From Flavobacteriales bacterium (lineage in GTDB: Bacteria > Bacteroidota > Bacteroidia > NS11-12g > UBA955): a stretch of 43,327 nucleotides of DNA. The position numbers were made by a program, and so were the translations under genes. This document shows positions 8,218-16,550 of this stretch, piece after piece. The stretch's first letter is position 1. Each line of letters opens with the position of its first letter. Where the stretch lies: contig CANKVN010000007.1 in the NCBI GenBank assembly GCA_947487055.1, positions 1 through 43,327 on the forward strand, read 5' to 3'. Below the pieces are notes generated by a model. It searched no databases. It saw only the letters and a list, made by a program, of their open reading frames with translations, and had not been told where the DNA came from.

Positions 8218-9675
8218 TTAAAAGGTATTGATTTTGATTCGTTTTTCGATTTCCTCAACATCATGACGGAACTTTTTATCGGTTTCCATCAGGTCATTTA
8301 CGGTCTGGCAGGCATGGATCACGGTACTGTGATCTCGTCCACCGAAGAACATGCCAATATTTTTCAAAGAAGCCTTGGTAAGGTCCTTGGTGAAATACAT
8401 GGCAATCTGGCGTGCCTGAACAATTTCGCGCTTGCGCGTTTTTGATTTCACAGCCTCCACAGGGATGTTGTAGAAATCACAAACCAGTTTTTGGATATAT
8501 TCAATGCTGATTTCGCGGGTGCTGTTCTTTACAAAGTTTTTCACCACCTGCTTGGCCAGGTTCAGGTCTATTTGTTTGCGGGTGAGGGAAGATTGCGCCA
8601 AAAGGGAAATCAAAGCGCCTTCCAGTTCGCGAATGTTGTTGTCTATATTGTGGGCAAGGTACTCAACTATATCGCGGTGCAAACTGATACCGTCCTGGTA
8701 CATTTTGTTTTCCAGAATAGCAACCCTTGTTTCAAAATCAGGGGTAGATAAATCAGCACTCAATCCCCACTTGAAGCGGCTTAGCAAACGCTCATCCATG
8801 TTTTTCAGGTCTTTGGGCGGACGATCGCAGGTAAGCAATATCTGTTTGCCGTTTTGGTGCAGGTGGTTGAAGATTTGGAAGAAAATTTCCTGTGTTCTTT
8901 CTTTCTTGGCAAAGAATTGCACATCATCCACAATCAGTACATCCAGGTATTGGTAGAAATTGATAAACTGGTTGTTGTTTCCCTGCTTGGCTGAATCAAT
9001 AAACTGGTTGATGAATTTCTCCGCACTCACAAATACCACCACTTTTTGTTTGTGGTTTTGCTTAATCAGGTTTCCAATGGCATGGGCGAGGTGGGTTTTT
9101 CCAAGGCCGCAACCACCAAAAATCATCAATGGATTGAAAGCAGTTCCTCCGGGCTTGTTGGCGATTGCCAAACCTGCGTTTCTGGCCAGTTTGTTGCACT
9201 CGCCTTCTACGAAATTGTCGAATGTGTATCTTGGATTCAGCTGGCTATCGATATTCATCCGTTTAAGACCGGGAATGATAAACGGGTTTTTTATCGGAGT
9301 GTCCAGATTTACCGGCATACCCAATTCATTTTGAACAGGTTTTCCGGAACTTCCTGTTGGCAAATTGATGGTATATGGCATTTGGTCATGCCCCGAAGTT
9401 TCAATGATGATGTTGTACTCCAGTTTGGCAGTAGGCCCAATCACCTTCTTCAAGGTTTTGTGCAGCAACTGTACATAATGTTCTTCTAGCCACTCATAGA
9501 AAAATTGACTGGGAACTTGAATCGTCAGAACCTTGTTTTGAAGTTTAAGTGCTTTAATAGGCTCAAACCACGTCTTATAACTCTGTGGGTTAACATTGTC
9601 CTTGATGATTTTTAGGCATTCTTGCCAAGCCAGTTCATGGCTCTTGTTTTCAGTGGTAGATTTTCCCGGGGTCAT
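8218..9675 (-). CDS. dnaA: Chromosomal replication initiator protein DnaA
   Basis: 485 residues. Domain I is at about 10-85 (WQECLKIIKDNVNPQSYKTW), followed by a short linker. The AAA+ domain III begins near NPRYTFDNFVEGECNKLA, with Walker A GGCGLGKTHLAHAIGN and Walker B VLIVDDVQFFAKKERTQE. Domain IV ends the protein with KNIGMFFGGRDHSTVIHA, the DNA-binding signature that recognises DnaA boxes. It opens oriC and loads the helicase. The 157-bp upstream gap shows no clear DnaA-box cluster, so I do not call an origin here. The upstream gene is a mutase on the same strand; a strong terminator follows. Confidence 0.98.
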   Translation of the reverse strand: MTPGKSTTENKSHELAWQECLKIIKDNVNPQSYKTWFEPIKALKLQNKVLTIQVPSQFFYEWLEEHYVQLLHKTLKKVIGPTAKLEYNIIIETSGHDQMPYTINLPTGSSGKPVQNELGMPVNLDTPIKNPFIIPGLKRMNIDSQLNPRYTFDNFVEGECNKLARNAGLAIANKPGGTAFNPLMIFGGCGLGKTHLAHAIGNLIKQNHKQKVVVFVSAEKFINQFIDSAKQGNNNQFINFYQYLDVLIVDDVQFFAKKERTQEIFFQIFNHLHQNGKQILLTCDRPPKDLKNMDERLLSRFKWGLSADLSTPDFETRVAILENKMYQDGISLHRDIVEYLAHNIDNNIRELEGALISLLAQSSLTRKQIDLNLAKQVVKNFVKNSTREISIEYIQKLVCDFYNIPVEAVKSKTRKREIVQARQIAMYFTKDLTKASLKNIGMFFGGRDHSTVIHACQTVNDLMETDKKFRHDVEEIEKRIKINTF

Positions 9676-9832
9676 TGCTTCATTGAGGGCTGTTAGGTTA
9701 GTTTAAGTGATTGAATATCATTGCCTGATATGCGTCCGTAATTCTTCTGCTAAGAAATAACAAAAATTCACAATGTGCTAACTTTTTTTGCTTGTCTTTT
9801 AATTTTTTTTTTAGTAACTAAAGGCGCTTTCA

Positions 9833-11377
9833 TTAATTGCCAAATTCTCCAAATTCTTGTCGAAGTATGTCGGCTATTTCGCCAAGCGTAGCATAGCTTT
9901 CCACAGCATTGAGTATAAATGGCATAATATTGTTTCCGTTGCGTGCTGCTTCGCCCAATTCGTGCAAATGTTTTTGCACCGCTTCCTGGTCTCTTTCGGC
10001 ACGCAATTTCTTTAGTGCATCGGTTTGTGTTTGTCGTATAGCATCATCTATACTTAATATGGGTGGTGATACTGCGGGTTGCTTGCTCACAAATTCGTTC
10101 ATCCCAACAATGATTTTGTCTTTGCGGTCAATCGCTTGCTGATAAGCATAACTACTTCTGCCAATTTCTTCCTGCATCCAGCCGCTTTCTACTGCACTCA
10201 CGGATCCACCCATATCATCAATCAAAGCAATGAGGTTTCTGGCCTCATTTTCCATTTGTTCGGTCAATGTTTCGATGAAATAACTGCCGCCCAGCGGATC
10301 CACAGTATCGGTAACACCGCTCTCGTAAGCAACCACCTGCTGTGTCCTCAAGGCAATTCTTGCGGCATCTTCGGTAGGGAGCCCCAATGCTTCGTCAAAA
10401 CCATTGGTGTGTAAACTTTGCGTTCCGCCCAAAACAGCAGATAGCGCCTGTATGGTAACCCGAACGATATTTACATCCGGTTGCTGGGCTGTTAAGGTAG
10501 AGCCTCCAGTTTGGGTATGAAAGCGCAACATCATGGCTTCCGGAGCCGTGGCGCCTAAGTCTTTCATGATAGATGCCCATATTTTCCTTGCAGCACGAAA
10601 TTTGGCTACTTCCTCAAACAGGTTGTTGTGTGCATTGAAAAAGAATGACAGCCGTTTGCCAAATACATTGATATCCAGCCCTTTTTCCATAGCCGCTTTC
10701 ACATAGGCTTTGCCGTTGGAAAGGGTGAAGGCGAGTTCCTGCACTGCAGTGCTGCCTGCTTCCCGAATATGATATCCACTGATGGAAATGGTGTTCCACT
10801 TGGGTAATTCCTGGCTGCACCATTCAAAAATGTCTGTGATAATGCGCATGCTGGGCCTCACCGGATAAATGTAGGTTCCACGGGCTGCGTATTCTTTTAA
10901 CAAATCGTTTTGGATGGTTCCGGATATTTTACTAAGGTCTGCTCCTTGCTTTTTGGCCAGTGCCACATACATGGCCAGCAGTGTTGAGGCTGTGGCATTG
11001 ATGGTCATGCTGGTGGTGATGTCCTGCAGCTGAATTCCCTTGAACAAGATTTCCATGTCTGCCAGAGAATCAATGGCCACGCCAACTTTGCCCACTTCAC
11101 CATCGCTCATGGGATGGTCGCTGTCGTAACCTATTTGTGTAGGAAGGTCAAATGCTACCGAAAGGCCTGTGGTGCCTTGCGATAGCAAATAGTGGTATCG
11201 TTTATTGCTTTCTTCTGCAGTGCTGAAGCCGGCATATTGGCGCATCGTCCAGAGCCTACCCCGGTACATGTCTTTCCTGATGCCTCTTGTATAAGGATAT
11301 TCCCCCGGCAACCCGGTCTGTTCGTTGCTTTGGGTATAAATTGGTTCAATCGGAATCCCTGAATCTGTCTTTTTCAT
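9833..11377 (-). CDS. Acyl-CoA mutase (methylmalonyl-CoA mutase type), catalytic domain only
   Basis: 514 residues from ATG at 11377 (the ORF track's TTG is 15 nt earlier). The whole length is the TIM-barrel substrate domain of B12-dependent acyl-CoA mutases: [108 protein letters not shown] and [10 protein letters not shown]. The usual C-terminal cobalamin-binding domain (DxHxxG) is absent; the protein stops after the barrel and a helical tail. A separate B12-binding subunit must exist elsewhere if it is active, as in split mutases. The exact substrate (methylmalonyl- or isobutyryl-CoA) is uncertain. It follows the membrane-protein gene by 4 nt. Confidence 0.88.
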   Translation of the reverse strand: MKKTDSGIPIEPIYTQSNEQTGLPGEYPYTRGIRKDMYRGRLWTMRQYAGFSTAEESNKRYHYLLSQGTTGLSVAFDLPTQIGYDSDHPMSDGEVGKVGVAIDSLADMEILFKGIQLQDITTSMTINATASTLLAMYVALAKKQGADLSKISGTIQNDLLKEYAARGTYIYPVRPSMRIITDIFEWCSQELPKWNTISISGYHIREAGSTAVQELAFTLSNGKAYVKAAMEKGLDINVFGKRLSFFFNAHNNLFEEVAKFRAARKIWASIMKDLGATAPEAMMLRFHTQTGGSTLTAQQPDVNIVRVTIQALSAVLGGTQSLHTNGFDEALGLPTEDAARIALRTQQVVAYESGVTDTVDPLGGSYFIETLTEQMENEARNLIALIDDMGGSVSAVESGWMQEEIGRSSYAYQQAIDRKDKIIVGMNEFVSKQPAVSPPILSIDDAIRQTQTDALKKLRAERDQEAVQKHLHELGEAARNGNNIMPFILNAVESYATLGEIADILRQEFGEFGN

Positions 11378-11381
11378 GGTG

Positions 11382-11918
11382 TTATTGTCCAAACATTAAT
11401 CCAACTTCTGCCTTCAGGAACTTAATGGCCTTGTCTGTGGGCTGCTCCCCCTCCTTCATCATGAAATCAACAATCATTTTGCTGAGATCTGCACCCGTGG
11501 CTTGTTCAGGCATGCCTGCAGAAGCTTCGTGAATGAGTTTTATCACCTGTTCTTTCACCACTTTTATCAAATTCCATGCTTGCGGACTGATGTATATCTG
11601 CTGGGAGAGGTTGTAGTTGAATTCTTGCTGTATGGTTGTAAGCATACCATATTTTAGCGCCCTTCCGCTGAGGTCTGGCTGGTTTAGCGTTTGAATCAAC
11701 TGGGATGGGCTAATCCTTTCAAGGAAAAGCGCCATGCGCTCGTAGGCCTGCAACTTAATAGGGGTGAGGGTTTGCTGGTTTTGCTTCAACACCTCCAGCT
11801 TCAATCGGGCAAGGTTCATTTCCCCTTGATTTTTTAGTACGAAATAGGCGGTAAAGAAAACGACAACCGCTGGGAGAATGAATTTTATGATGTCAAGAAA
11901 AATTTGTACACTATCCAT
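11382..11918 (-). CDS. Single-pass membrane protein of unknown function
   Basis: 178 residues from [13 protein letters not shown] (start chosen because a TAnnTTTG promoter lies 13 nt upstream; the ORF track extends 27 nt further across it). One N-terminal transmembrane helix (about 6-30, [16 protein letters not shown]) is followed by a charged, helical cytoplasmic-looking domain ([21 protein letters not shown]...). A conserved-looking stretch [17 protein letters not shown] resembles small membrane proteins I recall next to mutase genes in this phylum, but I cannot name a family with confidence. It is first in an operon with the acyl-CoA mutase, so a link to that enzyme is possible but unproven. 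Confidence 0.75.
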   Translation of the reverse strand: MDSVQIFLDIIKFILPAVVVFFTAYFVLKNQGEMNLARLKLEVLKQNQQTLTPIKLQAYERMALFLERISPSQLIQTLNQPDLSGRALKYGMLTTIQQEFNYNLSQQIYISPQAWNLIKVVKEQVIKLIHEASAGMPEQATGADLSKMIVDFMMKEGEQPTDKAIKFLKAEVGLMFGQ

Positions 11919-11931
11919 GGTTTGCAAGCAG

Positions 11932-11939
11932 CAAAGATA
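11932..11939 (-). promoter_or_regulatory. -7 promoter element of the membrane-protein/mutase operon
   Basis: TATCTTTG on the minus strand matches TAnnTTTG, 13 nt before the ATG at 11918. It is divergent from the promoter at 11999. Confidence 0.5.
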
Positions 11940-11998
11940 AAGCAAAGCATACCATAAATGAATGGATTCTTACAGAAACAAAGTTGCTGAAAAATGGT

Positions 11999-12006
11999 TA
12001 ATTTTG
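11999..12006 (+). promoter_or_regulatory. -7 promoter element of the Fe-S carrier gene
   Basis: TAATTTTG matches TAnnTTTG and lies 9 nt before the ATG at 12016. It argues against the longer start at 11962 in the ORF track. No clear -33 element is seen. Confidence 0.5.
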
Positions 12007-12015
12007 CATATAAGC

Positions 12016-12372
12016 ATGGAAGAAGTAATCACGCAATTGGAAGCTCCACCGGTTAATTTTACCGAATCGGCCATCTCAGAATTGAAAAATTTAAGGGAAA
12101 CGGCAGTAACAGCCGAGGAGTCCTATCTGCGCATTGGTGTTAAAGGTGGAGGCTGCTCCGGTATGAGTTATTTGCTGGCTTTTGATAAAAAGGAACAAAA
12201 CGACCGGGAGTTTGAAATTGAAGGCATTCCCGTGGTGATGAACAAGGCGCATGTAATGTATGTGCTTGGCATGATCATCGATTGGGAAAACGGACTTAAC
12301 AACCGCGGTTTCACTTTCAACAACCCCAATGCAAAGGATACTTGCGGGTGTGGACAAAGTTTTAACGCATAA
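12016..12372 (+). CDS. A-type iron-sulfur cluster carrier (IscA/SufA/ErpA family)
   Basis: 118 residues from MEEVITQLE. The HesB-like domain fills the protein, with the three cluster-binding cysteines at 47 (GGGCSGMSY), 110 and 112 (DTCGCGQSF). Members accept or deliver Fe-S clusters to apoproteins in the cytoplasm. Which subfamily (SufA, IscA or ErpA) is not clear by eye, and no suf or isc gene is adjacent. The longer ORF-track start at 11962 runs through the promoter and is rejected. The permease gene begins 33 nt downstream. Confidence 0.92.
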   Translation: MEEVITQLEAPPVNFTESAISELKNLRETAVTAEESYLRIGVKGGGCSGMSYLLAFDKKEQNDREFEIEGIPVVMNKAHVMYVLGMIIDWENGLNNRGFTFNNPNAKDTCGCGQSFNA

Positions 12373-12405
12373 CCATGCGGGCATCCATTTAAGGCTGTCT
12401 TCGCT

Positions 12406-13638
12406 ATGCAAATATCAGAAAACATAAGGCAAGGTTTGGAAGCCATCAGGGCAAACCTGCTGCGAACGGTCATTACCTGCCTGATTATTGCCATTGGTAT
12501 TGCTGCCCTGGTGGGAATCCTCACTTCCATCGATGCGATGAACAGTGCCATTACCAAAACATTTTCGCGGATGGGTTCCCAGAGTTTCAATATCCGGAAT
12601 AATCAGGGGTTTCAGCGCCGTGGTGGCGGTGGGGCTGCTTCTGCTATTTTCGAACCCATCAGTTATAATCAGGCCTCTGGTTTTAAAAAGTCCTTTCAAT
12701 ACCCTTCGGAAGTTTCGATCAGCATCAATGCAGAAATGACGGCCAAGGTGCGCTACAAAAACAAAGAAACAAATCCGAATGTAAGGGTCATCGGGATTGA
12801 CGAAAACTACCTGAAAACGGCCAGTTACGAATTGGAAAAAGGCCGAAACCTAACCACCAACGACGTAGATTTGGCGCTGCCTCTGGCCATTATAGGGAAA
12901 GAAATAGCCGCCAACTTTTTTGGCAAAAACGGATTGGGTGAGGAAATAAAAGTGAATGGCAAAACCTACCGTGTTGCCGGCATTTTAGCTGAAAAGGGCT
13001 CAAGCCTTGGCATGTCCGGTGGCGACAGGGTTGTTTTTATTCCGGTTAGCCGCTCCAGACAAGATTTTTCGGCGAAATCCGAAAATTTTTTCATCAATGT
13101 GGCGGTAGACAACATCGAACAACTCGATCCTGCTATGGATGAAGCCTATTTGTTGATGCGCAGGTTGCGCGGACTCAGAAATGCCAAACCCGATGATTTT
13201 GTGCTTACGAAAAGCGATGCAATAGCCCGGGATGCCATTGATAATCTTAAAACAGTTACCAGCGTAGGAACCATCATTGCCATTATTACCCTTATCGGTG
13301 CTGCCGTAAGTTTAATGAATATCATGCTGGTTTCGGTTACCGAAAGAACCCGCGAAATTGGTGTTCGAAAAGCATTGGGCGCATCTTCAGGAACCATTCG
13401 CAACCAGTTTCTTACGGAGGCCGTGGTGATTTGCCAAATTGGTGGTTTGGGTGGAATAGTCCTTGGGATATTGCTCGGCAATCTGGTTGGTTTGGGCCTT
13501 GGTACAGGTTTCATTATTCCTTGGAAATGGATGATGACTTCCGTGGTGGTCTGTATGGTGGTGGGGCTGGTTGCCGGAATCTATCCCGCAACACGTGCAG
13601 CAAAACTCAATCCCATTGACGCGCTGCGTTTTGAGTGA
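12406..13638 (+). CDS. ABC transporter permease, MacB/FtsX type
   Basis: 410 residues. It opens with a short cytoplasmic stretch and transmembrane helix 1 (RTVITCLIIAIGIAALVGILTSI), followed by a periplasmic domain of about 220 residues (MacB_PCD type). The C-terminal FtsX domain has three helices (about 283-308, 335-360 and 368-392), with the coupling motif ERTREIGVRKALGAS and the end motif VAGIYPATRAAKLNPIDALR. These mechanotransmission permeases drive efflux or lipoprotein release with a separate ATPase. No ATPase gene is in the neighbourhood, so the partner is encoded elsewhere. The substrate is unknown. It follows the Fe-S carrier gene by 33 nt. Confidence 0.93.
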   Translation: MQISENIRQGLEAIRANLLRTVITCLIIAIGIAALVGILTSIDAMNSAITKTFSRMGSQSFNIRNNQGFQRRGGGGAASAIFEPISYNQASGFKKSFQYPSEVSISINAEMTAKVRYKNKETNPNVRVIGIDENYLKTASYELEKGRNLTTNDVDLALPLAIIGKEIAANFFGKNGLGEEIKVNGKTYRVAGILAEKGSSLGMSGGDRVVFIPVSRSRQDFSAKSENFFINVAVDNIEQLDPAMDEAYLLMRRLRGLRNAKPDDFVLTKSDAIARDAIDNLKTVTSVGTIIAIITLIGAAVSLMNIMLVSVTERTREIGVRKALGASSGTIRNQFLTEAVVICQIGGLGGIVLGILLGNLVGLGLGTGFIIPWKWMMTSVVVCMVVGLVAGIYPATRAAKLNPIDALRFE

Positions 13639-13699
13639 TGGATTAGTTAAATGAGTCAATTTGAATTTCTGTAACTTAGAATTTGCTTGAATTTTGTGC

Positions 13700-15157
13700 A
13701 TGAAAAAGAGCCTAAGTACCTTACAAGAGATTGCTGCAAACAGAGGCGGTAAATGTTTGAGTGAAAATTATGTGGATGTTAAAAATAAATATGACTGGGA
13801 GTGTAAAGATGGGCATAAATGGTCATCTAGTGCAGACAGTATAATAAACCAAAATAGTTGGTGCCCCACATGCGCAGGTCAGAGAAAAATCACCCTTGAG
13901 GAATTGCAATCAATTTGTGCGTCACGTGGAGGTGTTTTCCTGAGTCAGAAATATGTCAATGCTCATACTAAATATGAGGTCATATGTGGTGAAGGGCATA
14001 TTTTTTATCCAAACGGACAGTCTTTAACTAGAGGATCCTGGTGTAAAAAGTGCGCATCCAGTGAAGTTTGGGCTAAGAGTAATAAAAAAATAAGCAGAGA
14101 AGATTATATCGAGGCTGGCAAGAATGTTGGTTGTGAATTGTTGTCTGAAAAGATTCCAAATAAAACAATCATAAAGGCCGAGTGGAAGTGCATGGCCAAA
14201 GGGCATGTTTTTTCAATGACATTTAATAACATAAGCAACCATAAGCAAAACTGCCCAAAGTGCCAGGGTAAGGCTAAAATCACTTTTGAAGATTGTGTTA
14301 TTATAGCGGAGTCTAGAATGGGAAAAATAATATCGGACAGATATAATCCATATGAACTCCAATTGTGGGAGTGTAAGCATGGTCATCAATTTTCAGCGAA
14401 ATACTCAACTATTAAATCTCAAAAAACTTGGTGCCCCTATTGTACTCAGAGTGTAGGTGAACGTGCAGTTAGGTATGTTCTAGAGTCAATATTTGGTAAA
14501 GAATTTATAAAAACTCGCCCGAAATGGTTAGTTAATGAATCGGGTAAAAGGTTAGAATTGGATGGTTTTTGTGAAGTACTGGGTTTAGCCTTTGAACATA
14601 ATGGGAAGCAACATTATTCCACTAAATATCATAGAGGAACAGTTAAATTGATTGAGAATGATTCAATAAAGTTGCATCTCTGTCAAATAAATGACGTTAA
14701 TTTAATTGTAGTCCCTGAAGTTCCAAGTTTAATTAGATTTGAGAATCTTCCATCATATCTAATCAGAGAACTAACTTCGAAAGGTGTTCAAATACCAGCA
14801 GATGCATCAATCCCGCAATTAGATAGTAGTTTTAGATGGTCTAAGACAACAGAGGACGCTAGATTGAAGAGGTTGGAGAGAGCAAAAAACTATATTCAAT
14901 CAAAGCAGGCTACATTAAAAAAAACAGATTGGATTAAGAAGGGCAAGCAATATGTTTTTGTTTTTGAAATAATTACAGTAGGTGGTGGGTATAGAAGTTT
15001 AAATGAACATAAACTATTTACAGATGATTTATGGTCAGCTAAGAGAATTGATCCGCTCACCAAAGAAGAATTTTATCCAACGAGCGGTAAACAGCTATTT
15101 GCTAGTAAGTTTAATTCTTGGAAATTTAATAATTTAAAGAAGAAAAATAAGGATTAG
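13700..15157 (+). CDS. Four zinc-binding treble-clef-like repeats fused to a Vsr-like PD-(D/E)XK nuclease domain
   Basis: 485 residues from ATG at 13700 (the ORF track's TTG is 6 nt earlier). Residues 1-250 hold four repeats of about 60-67 residues, each with a helix, then CxxGHxW/F and a second CxxC: C35/H39/C55/C58, C96/H100/C115/C118, C164/H169/C185/C188 and C225/H229/C245/C248. Residues 253-345 resemble Vsr/DUF559-type nucleases: GERAVRYVLESIFG, then RLELDGFCEVLGLAFEHNGK with D288 and E299 at the spacing of a PD-(D/E)XK core, then QHY. The C-terminus (370-485) is Lys-rich, with no family I recognise. Base composition is much more AT-rich than its neighbours and Arg codons are often AGA, suggesting transfer. 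No methylase or partner gene is adjacent. Possible role: DNA-targeting nuclease, perhaps in defence. Confidence 0.75.
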   Translation: MKKSLSTLQEIAANRGGKCLSENYVDVKNKYDWECKDGHKWSSSADSIINQNSWCPTCAGQRKITLEELQSICASRGGVFLSQKYVNAHTKYEVICGEGHIFYPNGQSLTRGSWCKKCASSEVWAKSNKKISREDYIEAGKNVGCELLSEKIPNKTIIKAEWKCMAKGHVFSMTFNNISNHKQNCPKCQGKAKITFEDCVIIAESRMGKIISDRYNPYELQLWECKHGHQFSAKYSTIKSQKTWCPYCTQSVGERAVRYVLESIFGKEFIKTRPKWLVNESGKRLELDGFCEVLGLAFEHNGKQHYSTKYHRGTVKLIENDSIKLHLCQINDVNLIVVPEVPSLIRFENLPSYLIRELTSKGVQIPADASIPQLDSSFRWSKTTEDARLKRLERAKNYIQSKQATLKKTDWIKKGKQYVFVFEIITVGGGYRSLNEHKLFTDDLWSAKRIDPLTKEEFYPTSGKQLFASKFNSWKFNNLKKKNKD

Positions 15158-15181
15158 CAATTGTAATTAATCGGCTAACTC

Positions 15182-15385
15182 ATGACCAATGAAATCTACC
15201 AGCTTTGGCAACAATGGTGCAATCAAAAACTAAACTGTGAGGTTTGCTACCTGGACAATCGGTGTGAAGTAAAACAGTTAATTTCTCCGCTGCTTGCCGT
15301 TGATTTAACGGCTCAAACTATTACAATTTCCGGCAAAATCATTCCTTTTCGACTGGTGTTGTCGGTAAAACCACTAAACCTCTAA
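15182..15385 (+). CDS. Small ORF, 67 residues, possibly Rof-like beta fold
   Basis: Starts at ATG 15182 and stops 2 nt before the convergent end of gcvT. It has a short N-terminal helix (YQLWQQWCNQK), then alternating strands (EVCYLDNRCEVKQLI ... QTITISGKIIPFRLVLSV). The strand pattern is a little like the Sm-like Rof (Rho inhibitor) fold, which is a weak resemblance only. Base composition is intermediate and the ORF fills the gap exactly, which supports it being a gene; I cannot assign a function. Confidence 0.45.
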   Translation: MTNEIYQLWQQWCNQKLNCEVCYLDNRCEVKQLISPLLAVDLTAQTITISGKIIPFRLVLSVKPLNL

Positions 15386-15387
15386 AT

Positions 15388-16488
15388 TTACACAAACGGC
15401 AATTTGCAAACTTCGCCTTTCAGCAATTTGCCCCTTATTTCAATATGAATTGTGCTTCCGGCGGCTGATAAGGCTGCAGGAACATAAGCCAATCCTATAG
15501 GTTCATTGAGGGTTGGAGACATGGTGCCGCTGGTTACTTCACCAATCACATTGCCTTGCTCATCACACACAGGATAGTGCTGCCTTGGAATGCCTTTTTC
15601 CACCAGTTTAAATCCAACCAGCTTTTTGGTAGGCTTGTCTTCTTTTATTTTTTGGTGATAAGCCGAGTTCACAAACGGGTGGTTGAATTTGGTAATCCAG
15701 CCAAGACCTGCCTCTATTGGTGATGTGGTGTCATCGATATCATTGCCGTACAGGCAAAATCCTTTTTCCAATCGTAGGGTATCCCTGGCGCCAAGACCAA
15801 TGGGTTTGATGTCTGCGTCGGCACCCGCGGTGAAAATCGCATCCCACATGCTGCGTGCATGCTCATTTTTTACATAAATCTCAAATCCTCCGGCACCGGT
15901 ATATCCGGTGTTGCTGATGATAACATCACTAATTCCGGCCATTTCGCCAATGGTAAAATGGTAATAGGGGATTTCAGCCAGGTTGCTGCCGGTGAGTTTT
16001 TGCAAAGTAGCCGCTGCTTTTGGACCCTGCACGGCAAGCAAACTATATTCATCAGAATGATTACTCAGGATTGCTCCAAACTTTTCATTGTGTTTTGAAA
16101 TCCAGGTGAAATCCTTTTCAATGTTGCCTGCATTTACAACAAGCAGGTATTTTTCTGCATGGATGCGGTAAACCAATAAATCATCTACAATTCCACCGGT
16201 TTCGTTGGGCATGCAGGAATATTGCACACGACCATCCGTTAACGTAGAAACATCATTGGTGGTAACGTATTCTACGAGTTCGTAGGCATTTGGTCCTTCC
16301 ACATAGAATTCGCCCATGTGGCTCACATCAAAAACACCAACACCGTTGCGCACGGTGTGGTGCTCTTGTATGAGGTTGGTATATAAAACAGGCATGTTAA
16401 AGCCCGCGAATGGAACCATTTTAGCACCTAATGAAATATGAAGATCCGTTAGTGCTGTGCCTTTTAAGTTTGCAGTTTCTCCTGACAT
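15388..16488 (-). CDS. gcvT: Aminomethyltransferase, T-protein of the glycine cleavage system
   Basis: 366 residues from the ATG at 16488 (the ORF track's TTG start overlaps the promoter). It transfers the methylene group from the aminomethyl-lipoyl H-protein to tetrahydrofolate and releases ammonia. Motifs: [59 protein letters not shown] (with the conserved Gly-Tyr-Thr-Gly), [20 protein letters not shown] and [12 protein letters not shown]. Normal length and no missing motif. The H and P proteins are not in the window. No glycine riboswitch fits in the 62-nt upstream gap. Confidence 0.97.
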   Translation of the reverse strand: MSGETANLKGTALTDLHISLGAKMVPFAGFNMPVLYTNLIQEHHTVRNGVGVFDVSHMGEFYVEGPNAYELVEYVTTNDVSTLTDGRVQYSCMPNETGGIVDDLLVYRIHAEKYLLVVNAGNIEKDFTWISKHNEKFGAILSNHSDEYSLLAVQGPKAAATLQKLTGSNLAEIPYYHFTIGEMAGISDVIISNTGYTGAGGFEIYVKNEHARSMWDAIFTAGADADIKPIGLGARDTLRLEKGFCLYGNDIDDTTSPIEAGLGWITKFNHPFVNSAYHQKIKEDKPTKKLVGFKLVEKGIPRQHYPVCDEQGNVIGEVTSGTMSPTLNEPIGLAYVPAALSAAGSTIHIEIRGKLLKGEVCKLPFV

Positions 16489-16494
16489 GGGATG

Positions 16495-16502
16495 CAAATT
16501 TA
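16495..16502 (-). promoter_or_regulatory. -7 promoter element of gcvT
   Basis: TAAATTTG on the minus strand matches TAnnTTTG and lies 6 nt before the gcvT ATG, so the leader would be nearly absent. No convincing -33 element is seen. Confidence 0.55.
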
Positions 16503-16550
16503 AGGTTTTTCCTGCGTTTATCGCTTCTTTAAAAATGCTTATTTAAGCCA

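Noticed and set aside
9676-9832. Possible oriC in the AT-rich gap upstream of dnaA
   Set aside because: Only 157 bp, and no TTATCCACA-like DnaA-box cluster was seen. AT-richness alone is not enough.
9780-9832. Terminator between the acyl-CoA mutase and dnaA
   Set aside because: Only a 5-bp AT stem (TTTAG-TTA-CTAAA) before an A/T run; too weak to call.
11962-12015. Longer start for the Fe-S carrier
   Set aside because: The extension crosses a TAATTTTG promoter element, and family proteins start near MEEVITQLE.
13694-13699. GAATTTTG (13689-13696) as the promoter of the zinc-repeat nuclease gene
   Set aside because: It lacks the leading T of TAnnTTTG and no -33 element was found; recorded as possible but too weak to list as a feature.
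16489-16550. Glycine riboswitch before gcvT
   Set aside because: The gap is 62 nt and the promoter lies 6 nt from the start codon, leaving no room for a riboswitch in the leader.
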